From Sclerurus mexicanus (Eukaryota; Chordata; Aves; Passeriformes; Furnariidae), in contig VWZF01006661.1 in NCBI GenBank assembly GCA_013396755.1, positions 61,122 to 125,121 on the forward strand: a stretch of 64,000 nt of DNA, read 5' to 3'. The position numbers and the translations under genes are program-made. Below, one piece after another: positions 24,401 to 36,757 of this stretch (position 1 is the stretch's first letter; every line of letters begins with the position of its first letter). Under the pieces are notes generated by a model. It was not told where the DNA came from, searched no databases, and saw nothing but the letters and a program-made list of their open reading frames with translations.

Positions 24401-27400
24401 TTTATGTTTGTTCTCTAAGCAGATGTTTTTCTTACCTTTTTGTGGTTGTGTTTCCAGTTAAATTTTAATTTGTGAGAATTAACCTGGCATATTTTGTCAT
24501 CCTTCTGTTGCTATGAGAAGTTTCAGGGGAACCTGGTCAGTCATGAGGACTCTCTTGTGGGCACCCAGACTTTAAAGTCCTGAGAACTCAGAGAAAGGAA
24601 GTGAGAGGAAAAAGTCTTCCTTGACCCATGTGGGCCTGTGCTCTTTTGACTATCAGGATACAGTGGGAAGATTACTTGTGTTTGTCAAGTAGTCCCTCAC
24701 CAGAGTTTATCCCTATTGAAAATCTTCCTTCTCCTTGTGCTCTTTGTACCCAGTTGTTTGGTGCTGTCTTGCTAATCAGATCCTTTATTTTGCTCTATGT
24801 TGTATCTTTTTCAGTGATGACTGATGCTATTCAGTCTGTCAAACACCTTGCTACTCACTACAGTGAGAGGTAAGGTGTAATGCAAGATATATTTAGATGT
24901 GTTTATGTGCACTTCCAGTTCAACAGGTAACTTCTCCCTCATAGCATAAACTCCATCAGTTCAAGCTTCTACATTGTTCAGATTTGAACAGCTAGTTTTG
25001 TTCCTTGTCCTCCAAGTACCCATTACATACATTACATTTACCTGTCAGTGATTATTTCCTTTTGGAGTATTTGCAGAGGCTTCAAGCAAGAAAGTAAGTT
25101 GTAACATGGATATGTACCTAGGAGGAATTTTACCAAGACTACCAACTCATTTCACATAGGTCATGAAACAGCTTTCTAAGCATGCACTCCCTTGCTTTTT
25201 GACTTAGGGTGGAAATATTTAATATCTATTACTAATCCTTTAAGCCAGCTGGCCTCTCACCTCTGTGGTTATTATTTTTAAGGAGAATCAGTTAAGTGCA
25301 GAAATTCGTCTTTGTGTTCTTTCACTTAGGCCTCCAGCATTCTGTGCTGTGTCAGGGAACCTTTACAAAGTCTGGGAAAAAATGTAAAATAATAATGAGA
25401 CTGCCAAGGAGTGAAGCTTGCTTTTCTTTCTAAATGGTAACAAAAAATATACTTTAGTAGCAAAAATGTCAGATATCATTTTGTGATAATTATAACTTTC
25501 TCAGCACTGCTTGAATTCTGGTACTCCTCTCCAGACTAGCTGGGCTATTTGATTTTTAGGGGTTTCCTGGTTTTGTTTTTCAATTTCTATTAAAGTATAG
25601 AAAGAATTGAACTCTGCAGGTGAGTGTTGTGTATAAAGCAACATATCAGCTCCCTTTGAATCTTAATAGGGAGCTTTTTCATCTGATGGGTCAGAGGAGC
25701 AATAAAAACTTGTCAAAGGATGTGGATGTCTAATTGTTGTGAAGTATGGACCTCAGTAAGGGATTGATAGGGTATCCTTGATGAAAATAAAATTGCTGAA
25801 GAATGATTTAATCATTGAAAGTAAGATTCCTAGTGCTGACAATTACTGTTGTGTTGAGTAGTACCCAGTGTTGATAAAATTCTTCAGCCTGCAATGTTAC
25901 CATGTACTTGTAGAAATGCCAGTGATGATTTCATTTTAGAGGACTATGTATTTGTGGTAGTTGCTATCTTTCCAGAGACTAGCAGATCTGATAAACAATG
26001 TATACATGTGTATCTTGACTCTCACTGGCTGCTAATTCTGCATTTTCTTCCTAAGAAAAATTGTGAAACTGGCACTTCAAGTTACTGCAGTATTTCAGGG
26101 AGCTACATCCTTGAATACGAAGGTAGAGAGGAACTGCAAAACTGTGTAGGACAAAATTAAAGAGAATTTGACATACAGACTGGAAAGCTATAGGTTTCCT
26201 TTTTACTCATGCGCCTCTAGGCAGATTTACTTTATTGTAATGCCAATAAATAATTTAAGCCATTTATTAGACAGCTTGTGATCCTGTCCATTAGGGTAGT
26301 GTTTTTTCTGTTATGATGGTAGAAATTTCCTTGGTTTTCTTCTGGTAGTTCTGTCATGGAGCATTGCTCTACAGTGGCATTTTTTTTTAGTCTTGGTTGC
26401 ATGAAGGTCTCATGCCTTTTCAATGCTATTGTAACCTCTGCTGAGTAGATCACCCATAAGCATCTGTTACCATCTGTAAAGAAAGAGATGAATAGTCTGT
26501 GGTACACAAGCTAGGAAAGTTGGCAGCTTGTTTCCAGTTCTACTAAATACTTCAGGAGTAGTCTTTAAGCTCTTTCAGTATCTGAAGCTGTTCATTTGCA
26601 AAATGAGTGTGGGATCTTTACTTTCTAGAAAGTTTAGAAAACTTTTCAGGAGTGAGGTTAGGAAAGCCTTCAAAAATGTTTGGTCTTGAGAGTATCTTCT
26701 GGAAATTGCTCTATCATTGCAAAGTAAAAGATATTTTTCAAAACTGTTATTGCTATATATTTGTTGTTTGACTGTAGTTTTTGCCTTTTTTTCCCACTTG
26801 GTAGATTTTTTAGGGTCAAGTGTTAGCAGTATCATCCCCAAGTCCAATTTTTTTTTTTATAGTTCTGTTTAGTAGCAGTTCAATCTTTTTCTGCCACCAT
26901 TCTTAAGCAGTGAATAAGTAGTAGTGGTGTTCTAATTGTGTTTTCACCTCACCTAAGGCATAAACTGCTTATATCTAAAACAGCATCTTTCACTATCAAA
27001 CAAATGGTCTAACTTTTTAGGACAGATTTTATATTTCTATTCAAACTGCAGATTCACCATTTTCCCCTCCCTCTTCACATACCCAGAGCCATCCACGTGG
27101 TTCTCATTTGTCTGTCTATATATATGCCAGGTTAATTTCTACTATATTGATCATAATTGTTCTCTGAAAATAATGTAATAACCTGTTCTGTGATGCTAAG
27201 GAAAGAGGTACTTCATTAGCTTTTTTGAATGAGAAAATGCATCAAAGTCTTGTTGTGACAGTAAAAATGTGCTAGAATTCCCAGTGGCTCTAGCTATGTC
27301 TAAATATAGCTTAAAAGCCTAAGCAAAATTTGTGGTGAACTAATTAAAGACAGTATGGTGGAAAGTGCTGAAAAGATGGTAGTTCTAAGGGAAAGAAAGT

Positions 27401-30400
27401 TATCTCAGAGCTTGCAGAGTTCTTTGGTGCTCCTGCTTACCCAGTAACTCTTAATTACTGCAACTAGGGAATTGTTTGAATTCCAAAGACTTGCTTTAGG
27501 GCCTGACATCTCAGTGAGCTTTGTGTAAGTAGATGGATTCTGCTACTTCATAGAGCTCTGCTGATGTCCAAAGGTTTAGTGAAAACTCAACACGAGTGTG
27601 TTGCTAGTTCAACACTTCTGTTAGTTGAGCAAGTTCTGAAAGGCCATTGCTGTGCTACCCTGATGTAAAAGCTGTTTGGTATTCATTACTGCTATACAGA
27701 ATCTTCTTTTGTCTTTTTGCCTTTTAGATGAGGTACAAATATATTCTCTTCCAGTAAACTCCTAATGGGAATATTTTCCTTCTTTAAGTTTTAGTTCTCT
27801 TTGACTTTTAGTTGAGCACTAGAGTAGCTGAAGTGCCATCACATCTCTGTCTTGGTAAATTTGGTGTGTTGCAATGCATTTAGGTTTGAAGGGAGGGGTA
27901 TGAATGAAGCTGTGATCCCATGGAGTCTGCTCCAAAGCTCAGTGAAGAGATTTTTAATCTTTAGTCAGCTTCTCTTGAGATCAGTGAGAAAAAAATTAAA
28001 CCTCCCTTCTGTAAAAGCAAGACCTCTTTTGTAAAGACTGTATTTCTAAGTTTTTCCTGACTTTCATGGTCAAATGCAGTAAGATATCCTTAAGGTACTT
28101 GCAATTTTTTAATATTTTTTTTTTATTTTATTTTGTGTAGCTGCCAAAATACTTGAGGAGATAACCATTCTCTACTCAGGGCAATATGTAAATAAAATAA
28201 ATTATGCAGGAAGGAAAGATGATATGTCTATATGCAACACCTTTGGTCTCCACATCTCATTTGCATGGAAAAACCACAGTGTCTTCTCACCCTTTTCACA
28301 GTTTCACCTTTTTCTCACATGCAACAGAGTAATATTATTCCCTTCCAGCTATCTCTACTGCAAGACGGTAGTGGGAAAAACTCCAGCCTGACTTTAAGAA
28401 AGCACGCTATAGATTTGTCAGTTGTCAGAAGTTTCCTTTCCTCTGATACTCTACCCCTCTCACTTAAAAAAGCCCTTTCCTGAATATGTCATAGGATCTG
28501 TGCTCTCAAGTAAATGCAAATGTCAGAATCCTTGGGAGATGCTGCCCTTATCGGCTGTTAAGATAAATGGTAGGAGCTCCTCTGAAGCCACTGAGGCCTT
28601 GCTGATTTACATGCAGATAACTTGTTGACATATTTTTATAGACTATTTACTTGCTTTATATAAGAATTATTTAAGTTTGTCTCATATTTCCTGCTGATAC
28701 TTGTTGACTCTTCTGTTCTAGTTATGCTAATCTTCTCCCTGCCAAACCAAGTCATTGTAAGAATTTTTTGTTCATCTTCATTTTTCTGAGTTAAAATGAT
28801 CACTCAAAATAAGGACATTTTTGTTAATCCTAACAAGTGTTTTATCCCTAGTCTTTTCTCTTTCTTCTGGAAGCTGCTGATTTGTCATTTCTTACCCTCT
28901 TCCCCTCTTGGTTCATGCCTGCAAAATCCCACTTTGCATCACTGTCACAGAACAGCAGAAGTCATGCCTGTTCCTGCTTCAAAATCGTCAGTGATGCTTT
29001 CTTGCATCTTCCAGAATACTGTAACAAAAAATGAAATTTTTTTCATTGATGTTGGTAGTATAAGATCCATCACTTATTCTAATGTTCATCTTGCTAAACT
29101 TCAGGGCCCAGATAAGTATCTAGACTGACTTTCCTGTTCCAATATTCCTCTACAGTCAGTAATCTTTCCAGAGGAAGTCTTTATCACAAAGTAGAATTAG
29201 TAATCCTCAGGAGGTGTCTGTCTTACAGTAAAATCTAGGACACCTCTGATCCTATGGGAGCAGGGAGAGAAGGACACATATATGGGACTTCACAGGGTAG
29301 AAAATCTGATGAGAAATGTTGCTATAAAAAGTGAGTGAAAGGCCATAGGGTGGATCAGGATGCATGGACCCATTTCAGCCACTTTCCAGTATCAAGGTAC
29401 CAAAGTGAAGCGCTCCATTGTTTTGGAAAAGGTATTTTCCTTGAATATGGAAGGTTTATATTGTTCTATATGAAGTCTTCCATATAATAAAGATAAAAGT
29501 GCAGGGAGAAATCACTGATCATATACTCTGGAGTTATGGCATGCTGTGAGTGCCAAGCACTTGGGTCTCTCTGGTCTGTTCCATGTGATACAATAGCATT
29601 ATTGGCTCTCCTAGCTAAAGGATGTTACTGGGTTTGAGCAGAGCATGCAGTGTGAATAATAGTGGGAAATTAGGAACACAGCATTTGAACTTCTGATAAG
29701 CAGTTCAGCTATGCACTGGAATGCAAACACTTGGCAAAACTGTCTGGCACACATTTCATATTTCAAAAGATTAGTTAAAAATTTCTAAAAGCTTAAGGGC
29801 TTTGATGTTCTCCAGTTTCTCCAGAATAAATTCCACCTAAATGAATCTCTTCTCTTCTAAGAACTAATGAGCTGTTTTGGAATTTTTACTTTTGTCTTTA
29901 CTAAAGGAAACTGTTGTGATGTGTGAAATGAAAAAACAGAAATACAGAGACAGAATTCAGGTTAAGGTTTACCAAAAGTTCTTGGCTGAAGACAGCTTCC
30001 ATGCAACAAAAAGAAATTAAAATTTGAAAAGAGAATATTAATTCTCCAGGATCACTGTCCTTATTAAAGTAAAATCACATGTACAACGATTTCGTTGAAT
30101 AAGCTATGCATGCATCAAGATCTCATTGTCCTACACTGAAGGAATTGGAGAAAGGTCTAGCCAACGTTAATGAGAAAAAACAATCACAGAGATATTTCAT
30201 ATCAGTTATTTTCTTCATGGAGAAGCACTTTAAGACTAAAACAGAACACAAATGCCTGACTAGTGCTAAGCAGTTTGGAAAGACCTTGTGTCCAGGAAAG
30301 AAGTGGCATGTAGAAGTGCTGCTGCAAACTTCTGCTCTGCAAGCACAAGGAATCTGCCATTTTCTATGAGGCAGTCAGACTCGGTAACTTCAGGCTTGGC

Positions 30401-30413
30401 TCCCTTTTCTGCC
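18484..30413. other. Long non-coding stretch
   Basis: About 12 kb of A+T-rich sequence. Open frames rarely exceed 90 codons and none shows a family motif. There are T-rich runs (for example 22129-22150 and 23378-23391) and no LTR or LINE remnant that I can delimit. A 90-codon minus frame at 26575-26847 has leucine-rich character but no convincing splice context. Best read as intergenic or intronic. Confidence 0.65.
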
Positions 30414-30814
30414 TGTCAACTCGAACCTCGAGGCCGAGCCCTGAGAAGGAAATTTTCAGTATAGTCTGCTAGTGCTGATTCTCCCCTTCCATGGATTTCC
30501 AAATGATAAAGGTGATGCCTAAATTCTGGGAAAAGACTCTCAAAACAACATTATTTGAGATATATAGAGAAGTACCTTTATTTAGAAGCTTTCAGGTGCA
30601 CACCAGAAGTATGCACATGTGTGGTTCAGTGATGTTAGTTTTTATAACTTCCAGTAATTAGCATATATGATATCTAAAGCCAACCCATAGTACCCGTTTC
30701 CCTAGGTGCCCACCCTCAGAAAGTTCAGAACTGCCCCTTGGAGCTTCTCCAAGGGCTCTGGGCCTTCTCTTCTTTTTTGTCTTCAAGCTATCTTGCAGGT
30801 GCTTCTTCAGGACA
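30414..30814 (-). mobile_element. Possible old solo LTR
   Basis: The minus strand shows LTR-like order: TATAAAA (complement of about 30640-30646), then AATAAA (complement of 30577-30582) about 60 bp on, and a terminal TCGAGTTGACA-type end (plus-strand TGTCAACTCG at 30414). The segment around the polyadenylation signal (TAGAGAAGTACCTTTATTT) resembles the same part of family A. The other end is tentatively the CAGGACA ending at 30814. Flanks CTGCC and CTGTG match only in part. The limits are inference. Confidence 0.4.
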
Positions 30815-33800
30815 CTGTGTCCTTGGGAAATCTCAGAAATATGTGAGAAAGTGTCCAGTGATTTCCAAACACTAAAAATGTGAGCAACCCAGGAAAACCT
30901 ATATAATTCTAAATTCCAAAAAATCTACAAAATACGTTAAAATCCTTAGGCATCAAGGGCAATTAGTTTGACCTTGGGCCTGAGATACTGACTGCTCAAA
31001 TTCGAATATACAGAGAAAAATCTATATGTGGACAGTATTTTGCTACATTTTTTTGGTGAGGGCAGTGAAATTAAAGGAGAATCTATCTTTATCAATATAA
31101 TACAGTAACAGGCAGTAAAAATACATTGCATCCTTATATTTTGCCACTAATCTGTAGATAACACAGTATCAGACAAAAGCTCAGAGGGCTTCAGTACAGA
31201 AAAAATGACAGACTGAGCTGTAAAAGAATAGGCATGCTTGAAACTTGCATCCCAGCTATGATGTGACTCTTGGCATAAACTACTAGGATCCTCTTGATCC
31301 TAGAGATTCTCTGCTACAGACATTTTTACCTGTTCTAGTGGTTTATATTGCTACTTGTAAATAAAAAACTGACAAAAAAATACTCAAGCTACTTCTGTAG
31401 CTTGAAAATGATACTACTTCTATATGCAGTGATAATATAAGGTTCAGGCTTTCCATGGAGAGGAGCCACAAAGGAGTGAGTGTAGAGACAGTATTGCTGA
31501 GGAGAGACCAGCAGAGATGCTCTCCCTTTTTTCTTGAGAAATGTAAGAGGTCATTCAAACCTCACAAGGACCCCAAACTAGCATCTTGTGGTGAGAATTG
31601 TGGTTCAGGATCAAAATAGCTTTTTAACTTGTACTGGTGCTGAAGTCTATGAAGAATCCTCCCAGAGTAAATGACATAAGGAACAGGATATCCATAAATA
31701 AGTCCAGGTGTTAAAAGTGCTTTTTTTTCATGATAGCCATGGCTGGGGTTTTTTTGCCATGTACTGTTTTATATGTAGGGAAAACTCAGAACAACAGTGG
31801 AGAGCTGATATTGAACAGCTTTTTATGTACAAAAAACCAAAAAAAAAGATCCTGTCCTCTAATTTAAATTGCACTTTTGCTTGGGAAGTAAGTGTTTGTA
31901 AGCAGAACACCTAATATTTAGTCAGATTCAACTCATCAGCTCACCAGCAGTGTCCTCTGACTGCAGCCCAGGCTTACTTTGCTGGCCTGGCTACAGAAGC
32001 AGATTCCAGAAAATTAGTTTAGCATGTCAGTCCAGCATGGACCTCCAGGCTTTGCAGGGAGGAATGAATGGAGACACAGTTCTTGTGCAGACCACATGGA
32101 TTCAAGACTGCCTTCCAATTTACATGCATGCTGAGCTCAGGGGAGCTGCACAGGTGTATGTAGAGGCAGAAACAGGCATGGTTCTGTTTAGCTTTTTAAG
32201 CAGTGCAGACCTGTACCACTTAAGCAGATGCTTTATGTTCATCCAGTAGCTAACCTCATATCTGAGGCTAAATTGTTAGATCAAAGTCACTTTGTACGGT
32301 TGCCAACCAAGGAACCAGACTCATCGCTTATTTTCCAAATCAAAAATAGGTTGTAAAAAACAACCCAGAATTAGGGTTCCATGATTTAAACATTAAGGAG
32401 TCAGCAGAACCAAAAGGAAAGATTTCTGCATCTGCATTAGCCTTAAGCCAGGCTATTTGTATTACTATTTTTCTAGCTAGACATGCACCTTACTGCCTGT
32501 GCTTGATCTTGATGAACTCAGCAGTGACATTTTTGTGTCTTTGGAGGCAAATGGAGCCTTAAATCAGGCTGGTATGAAGTGGTGCCAACTTTTGACTGTA
32601 AACCTCACCAATGTATCTGGTTTAAATTGTAGCTTGGTCAGACCTAAAACCATTTCACAGAATGAGTGGTGTCTCGAGAGGTGTTTACTCTGTATGGCTG
32701 AACACAGAGGCCATGGCTTGGTTTCCTTAGGAAGATAATGCTTGTGATGTCTGACTGAGCGTTAAGTATATGTGCAGGTCTGCTGTAAGCTACAGAAACA
32801 TTTCCCCCTGTTTAAATAGGTATAATCTGGAGATGTTGAAACATAGTATGACTCCTTGGTAATGACAGCTGCATCTTGATCCTACCTGTCCTCTTGTTTT
32901 TATCAGCCAGATAGCTGAACTGACTCTGGAAACAAGTTTGATTTGATTCTAGCAAAAGCCAGGCTGGCTGGAAGAATGACTGATCTGCTTGGTCATGCCC
33001 AAGAAAGATCAAAACAGAACTTTGAGGCCTTCAGTGAATTGAATTGCACTTATATATGTTAACACAATTTGTGACACTCACAGTTCTGAAGTATTTCAGG
33101 TTTTTATCAGTGAATATCTGGCCTTGCCAGATTTAACATGCTTCTGAGACATGTATGCTGTAAATTAGTTTAAGAAGCATGACCCACAGATTGTAGATCT
33201 CTCTCCCCAGCCAGTGTAAACACTGGTTTAAGTATGCAATCCTGTAGATTCATAGCCCTGTAGTTGCTGAAATGGTCTTGAAAGCTGGTCAAGAAGAGCA
33301 AGAGCTCATGCCTGCATCTGGCAAACACAGCCAAAGGTTCCACTTTACTGTTATTTGAAGATCTTATTCCAGGCTCAGTGGGTTTGAGAAACTTGTAATC
33401 TAAGATTCCTGATTAATAGTCCAAGAAATAATATGTGGATTTTTTCTCTTCCTCTTCAGTTCCGTACTGCTTACTTTTCATTTGGAGCAGGTCTTTTGAA
33501 AAGGGGGTGAAAAAATCCCTGGAAGAGTGATGGCTGCTGAAGCTTGCACGGTAGCTCACAGGTAGAGAGGCTGATGCTACAGACTCTGATGTTGGCAAAT
33601 CCCTTTAGAAAACCAGCAGGCAACCCCAGTGTTGGGCTGTGCTGCTGCCCAGAGCAGCCTGTGGTAGGAGAGAAGCAGCTTCAAACTGTGAAATCTGTGG
33701 AGATAAAATTTACTAAAAGATAGCAAATGAAGAGAACCCTCTTGATTATCAGCCTGAGGAGATGGACCTTCAGGACAAGTATTGGGGTAGAACATATTAC

Positions 33801-34821
33801 TGTTAATCATAGCTTAAACATATTAGTCTAAGAGCAGTAGACTTTCTGGACTGATTTGCTTCCCTCATCTCAGTCACAGAGGCAATTGGAAGGTACTGTG
33901 GTTGTAGTCAGATTTTTTGTTAGCATCGTACTCTGATAATCTACCTGTTGCTTACAAGACTTTGAATGAATTAAATTGGACTGATTTCCCATGTGGATGG
34001 GAAAAGCCCTGATGGGGAGTCTTTCTATCAAATCTGAAACTTTTGTACTCTGAAGTCTGAAATGTCTCTGCAAAAACAGCTGCAAGAACATTTTTCATGT
34101 GGCCCAATATTTTACTCTAATTTTTGGAAACACCTGCAAAAACAACCCCAACCAAAACTCGCCTTCAAACTGTCATCAGGTACCATGACACAAGTACCTA
34201 GCATGGAAAATTCTATTTAAACAAATAATACTGAGCAAAGTTATAAGCTACTGCAAAAGGAGTGTCCTGTAATGGAAAATGTTATGCAGGATGAGCTAGA
34301 TGAAAAGCTGCCACTGGCATGTAGAACTGTAAAGCCATATGTTGTTTGTTTTTTCTCTGCCTTTCCACCTAAGTTGTACAAGCAGCATCTGCCATCAAGG
34401 TTATTTTTGCATTAAATTTCAAACTCAAAGTAGAATTTACAAGGTAGTTTTCTATTGGGTGTTTAGGTTTTCTAAATTATAAATATACATGCTTTCAAGT
34501 GGGATATTTCAAATTTAATGCCGAGGGAGTAATACATATGCAGATTCTGGAAAAGGATTTTTTTTCCCCTGAACCAGTATGCAAAATGTCAGCTCTGATT
34601 CCTTGACTTTGCTTAATCACTGGAGTTACTCTCAAAGGATGGTTTTATCTTTTTTACCTCCAGAAAGGTGATAGAGAGAGAGACAGACTTTAAGTTTCAG
34701 ACCTAGTCTGAAAGCTCCCAAAGGTTCCATTACTCTTCTAATTAGGACACAAAAAAGGCTCATTATTTTATAAGGGGTAAAAGACTTAACCTTTTAAGCA
34801 ATTATTTCCATGGTGAAATAC
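30815..34821. other. Non-coding, unique-looking DNA
   Basis: A+T-rich with only short incidental open frames. I see no transposon ends, RNA genes or coding exons that can be supported. Confidence 0.65.
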
Positions 34822-34826
34822 TACCC

Positions 34827-35483
34827 TGTCCTAGTTTAGCAGGTGGGACCAGTTATCACTGTGTGGGGGTGATCAAAGCTATGTATTCTACCCCCTCTAT
34901 TCATTTCCCAAGAACAATGGACCATTTGCAGCAGCCGCCCAGGGAGTTGTTAGCACCTTCACACCCAGCCTGAGGGGGGCGTGGCTGCTAATGGGCCATC
35001 AACGATTCAACAATACCCCATGACTCAGAGTTAATCACCCATTGTGTAAGTCCCCGCCCTGGGGGAGGGACTGGGTGCTCCCTGAAGGTACATAAGTGGG
35101 TGTAAGAAGACTTTGGGGGCTACTCTCGTCGGATCCAGAGGAGCAGCAGGACCTCGACAGGAGGAGACCACTGTTCTCAACCAGACAGCGACCATCACTC
35201 CCGACCAGACCACAGCCATCATCTGCACCAACAGGTTCTCCACTTCCTTTTGCTTTAGACTCGGGGGAACCACGTGGGTCTCAGCACAAGGGCTAACAAA
35301 TCCCTTTGGGCTTGTGCCCCGGGACACTGGGTTATACTGCTGGGTTTTTGGTGAGTTGAAAGCAGTTTTTCTCTTTGTGTCATTGTATTTAGTGTAATAC
35401 CTTTCAATAAATTGTAACTCTGACTTATAATCTCTCTCGTGGTGGGTCCATTTCTCCTGCTGGTTTACCCTTAAACCAGCACA
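34827..35483 (+). mobile_element. 657-bp solo LTR with perfect 5-bp TSD
   Basis: The element begins TGTCCTAGTTTAGC and ends AAACCAGCACA. It is flanked by a perfect TACCC duplication (34822-34826 and 35484-35488). A TATA-like GTACATAAG lies near 35087 and AATAAA at 35406-35411, fixing plus orientation. A TGACTCA (AP-1 consensus) is at 35021-35027, upstream of the TATA-like box. The 5-bp duplication suggests a class III (ERVL-like) element. A 161-codon minus frame and two plus frames inside are by-products of composition. No retroviral internal region remains, so this is a recombined solo LTR. Confidence 0.92.
35021..35027 (+). promoter_or_regulatory. AP-1 consensus in LTR
   Basis: A perfect TGACTCA lies about 65 bp upstream of the TATA-like sequence in the LTR at 34827-35483, a common place for enhancer motifs in retroviral U3. 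Whether it is active is unknown. Confidence 0.4.
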
Positions 35484-35488
35484 TACCC

Positions 35489-36054
35489 ATAATTGTGACA
35501 TGAAAATTGAAGCCAAAGAGATTAAAATCCCAACAATTGATTTGACATGAAAAAGAAAGGGGAAAAGCCTTTAAGATTGATGATAGCCTCTTTTGTAATA
35601 GTCCTTCATGCCAGAATGCAAAAACTCCCAAACATCTGGAAGAATTAGGTTAGCAAGAGACACATGAAGGGTTACAACCACAAACGGAAGATGACTTGTA
35701 GAAACTGAATGTGTAAAATCCCCTGTGCACATGAACTGGGAAGGAGAGGAGTAAGAAAACAATGACCTAGTTTTGCCAAAATGTTTTAGGTGTTGAGGAG
35801 TACAGATATTGCTTAATATCCAAGCTTTCCCACTTCATGTTTACCACTGCACTACGTAAGTCTGGCTTTCTTCTGCTACATCTGAGAATAATGAGTTACT
35901 TGTGCAGAAATACAGAGACTCTTCCTCATTTGAAGGGCACAGGAGAATGTAGAAAGAGGTACAAAATCTGTATGATGTCTCCAAGCCTGGATGTAACTTG
36001 CATGGCATAATAAATCGATTCATCATTGATTCAGAAACCATTCTTCCTGGTTTA
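35489..36054. other. Spacer between two LTRs
   Basis: About 570 bp of ordinary non-coding sequence. It is not retroviral-looking, and the two flanking LTRs differ in family and have their own flanks, so it is not the inside of one provirus. Confidence 0.65.
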
Positions 36055-36059
36055 CTATG

Positions 36060-36752
36060 TGTAGTGGTTTGGACAACCGCTGGGGAACTCAAACTCAAAG
36101 TATGTCCTTCTTCTTTTAGTTTTTTCTTCCTCTGCCCTCTCCAATAACAAAGTGACAATACAGGGAAATATAAGTAAAAAAAAAAAAAATTTACTAAAGG
36201 AAATAGCTGTAATTACAAAGCTACAGAGGAAAATGGTTTAACAAAGGCAAAACAAAAGAGTTACCTGGCCCCTCCACCCCGGGACAATGACAAAACGGCT
36301 CCCATCCCACAATTTGTGCACCACACTGTCTGCCTGGGGTCAAAGACAAAATGGCCCTTCCTCCTCGACCACTGTGTCAGAAAAAAAACAAAATAAAACA
36401 AGGTAGCAAATGGTTTTCCGTGGGAGGACAGCAAAAAGTAGCAGACTGCAGACTCTGTTTCTTTCTCTCTGCTGGCCTCAGCAAGTGACAACAGTCTGCA
36501 AAACGCAGATAGTGGAAAAAAAAGCCTCAAACTAAAAAAACCCTGGGACAGCTTTCGGTGGGGCGGCCCCTTCTCTCCTGGTAGGCTCTCTCTTGGTGAG
36601 TGGGAGCGGACTTGGATTTCACAGCAGCTCTTCATGTCTTCAGGTGGTTGCTGAGCCGAATGAGTGCCAGTGGGATTCTGCAGCTGAGCACAGTGCCAAC
36701 TGAGGAGTAATTCCCACTTATGTGGGCTGAGGAGAATAAACAAATCCTCTCA
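36060..36752 (-). mobile_element. 693-bp solo LTR, TGTAGTGG end
   Basis: On the plus strand it starts TGTAGTGGTTTGGAC and ends ATCCTCTCA. The flanks CTATG (36055-36059) and CTGTG (36753-36757) form a 5-bp target-site duplication with one mismatch. I place it on the minus strand because avian LTRs commonly finish with AAACCACTACA, the complement of its left end, and an AGTAAA-type signal lies on that side. An AATAAA near 36735 in plus orientation leaves some doubt about direction. The A/T run at 36177-36191 is part of it. A 160-codon minus frame inside shows no retroviral motif. Confidence 0.75.
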
Positions 36753-36757
36753 CTGTG

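Noticed and set aside
35031..35516. 161-codon minus-strand frame
   Set aside because: It lies almost wholly within the solo LTR at 34827-35483, crosses its end, and shows no domain.
36261..36743. 160-codon minus-strand frame
   Set aside because: It is contained in the LTR at 36060-36752 and has low-complexity composition without retroviral motifs.
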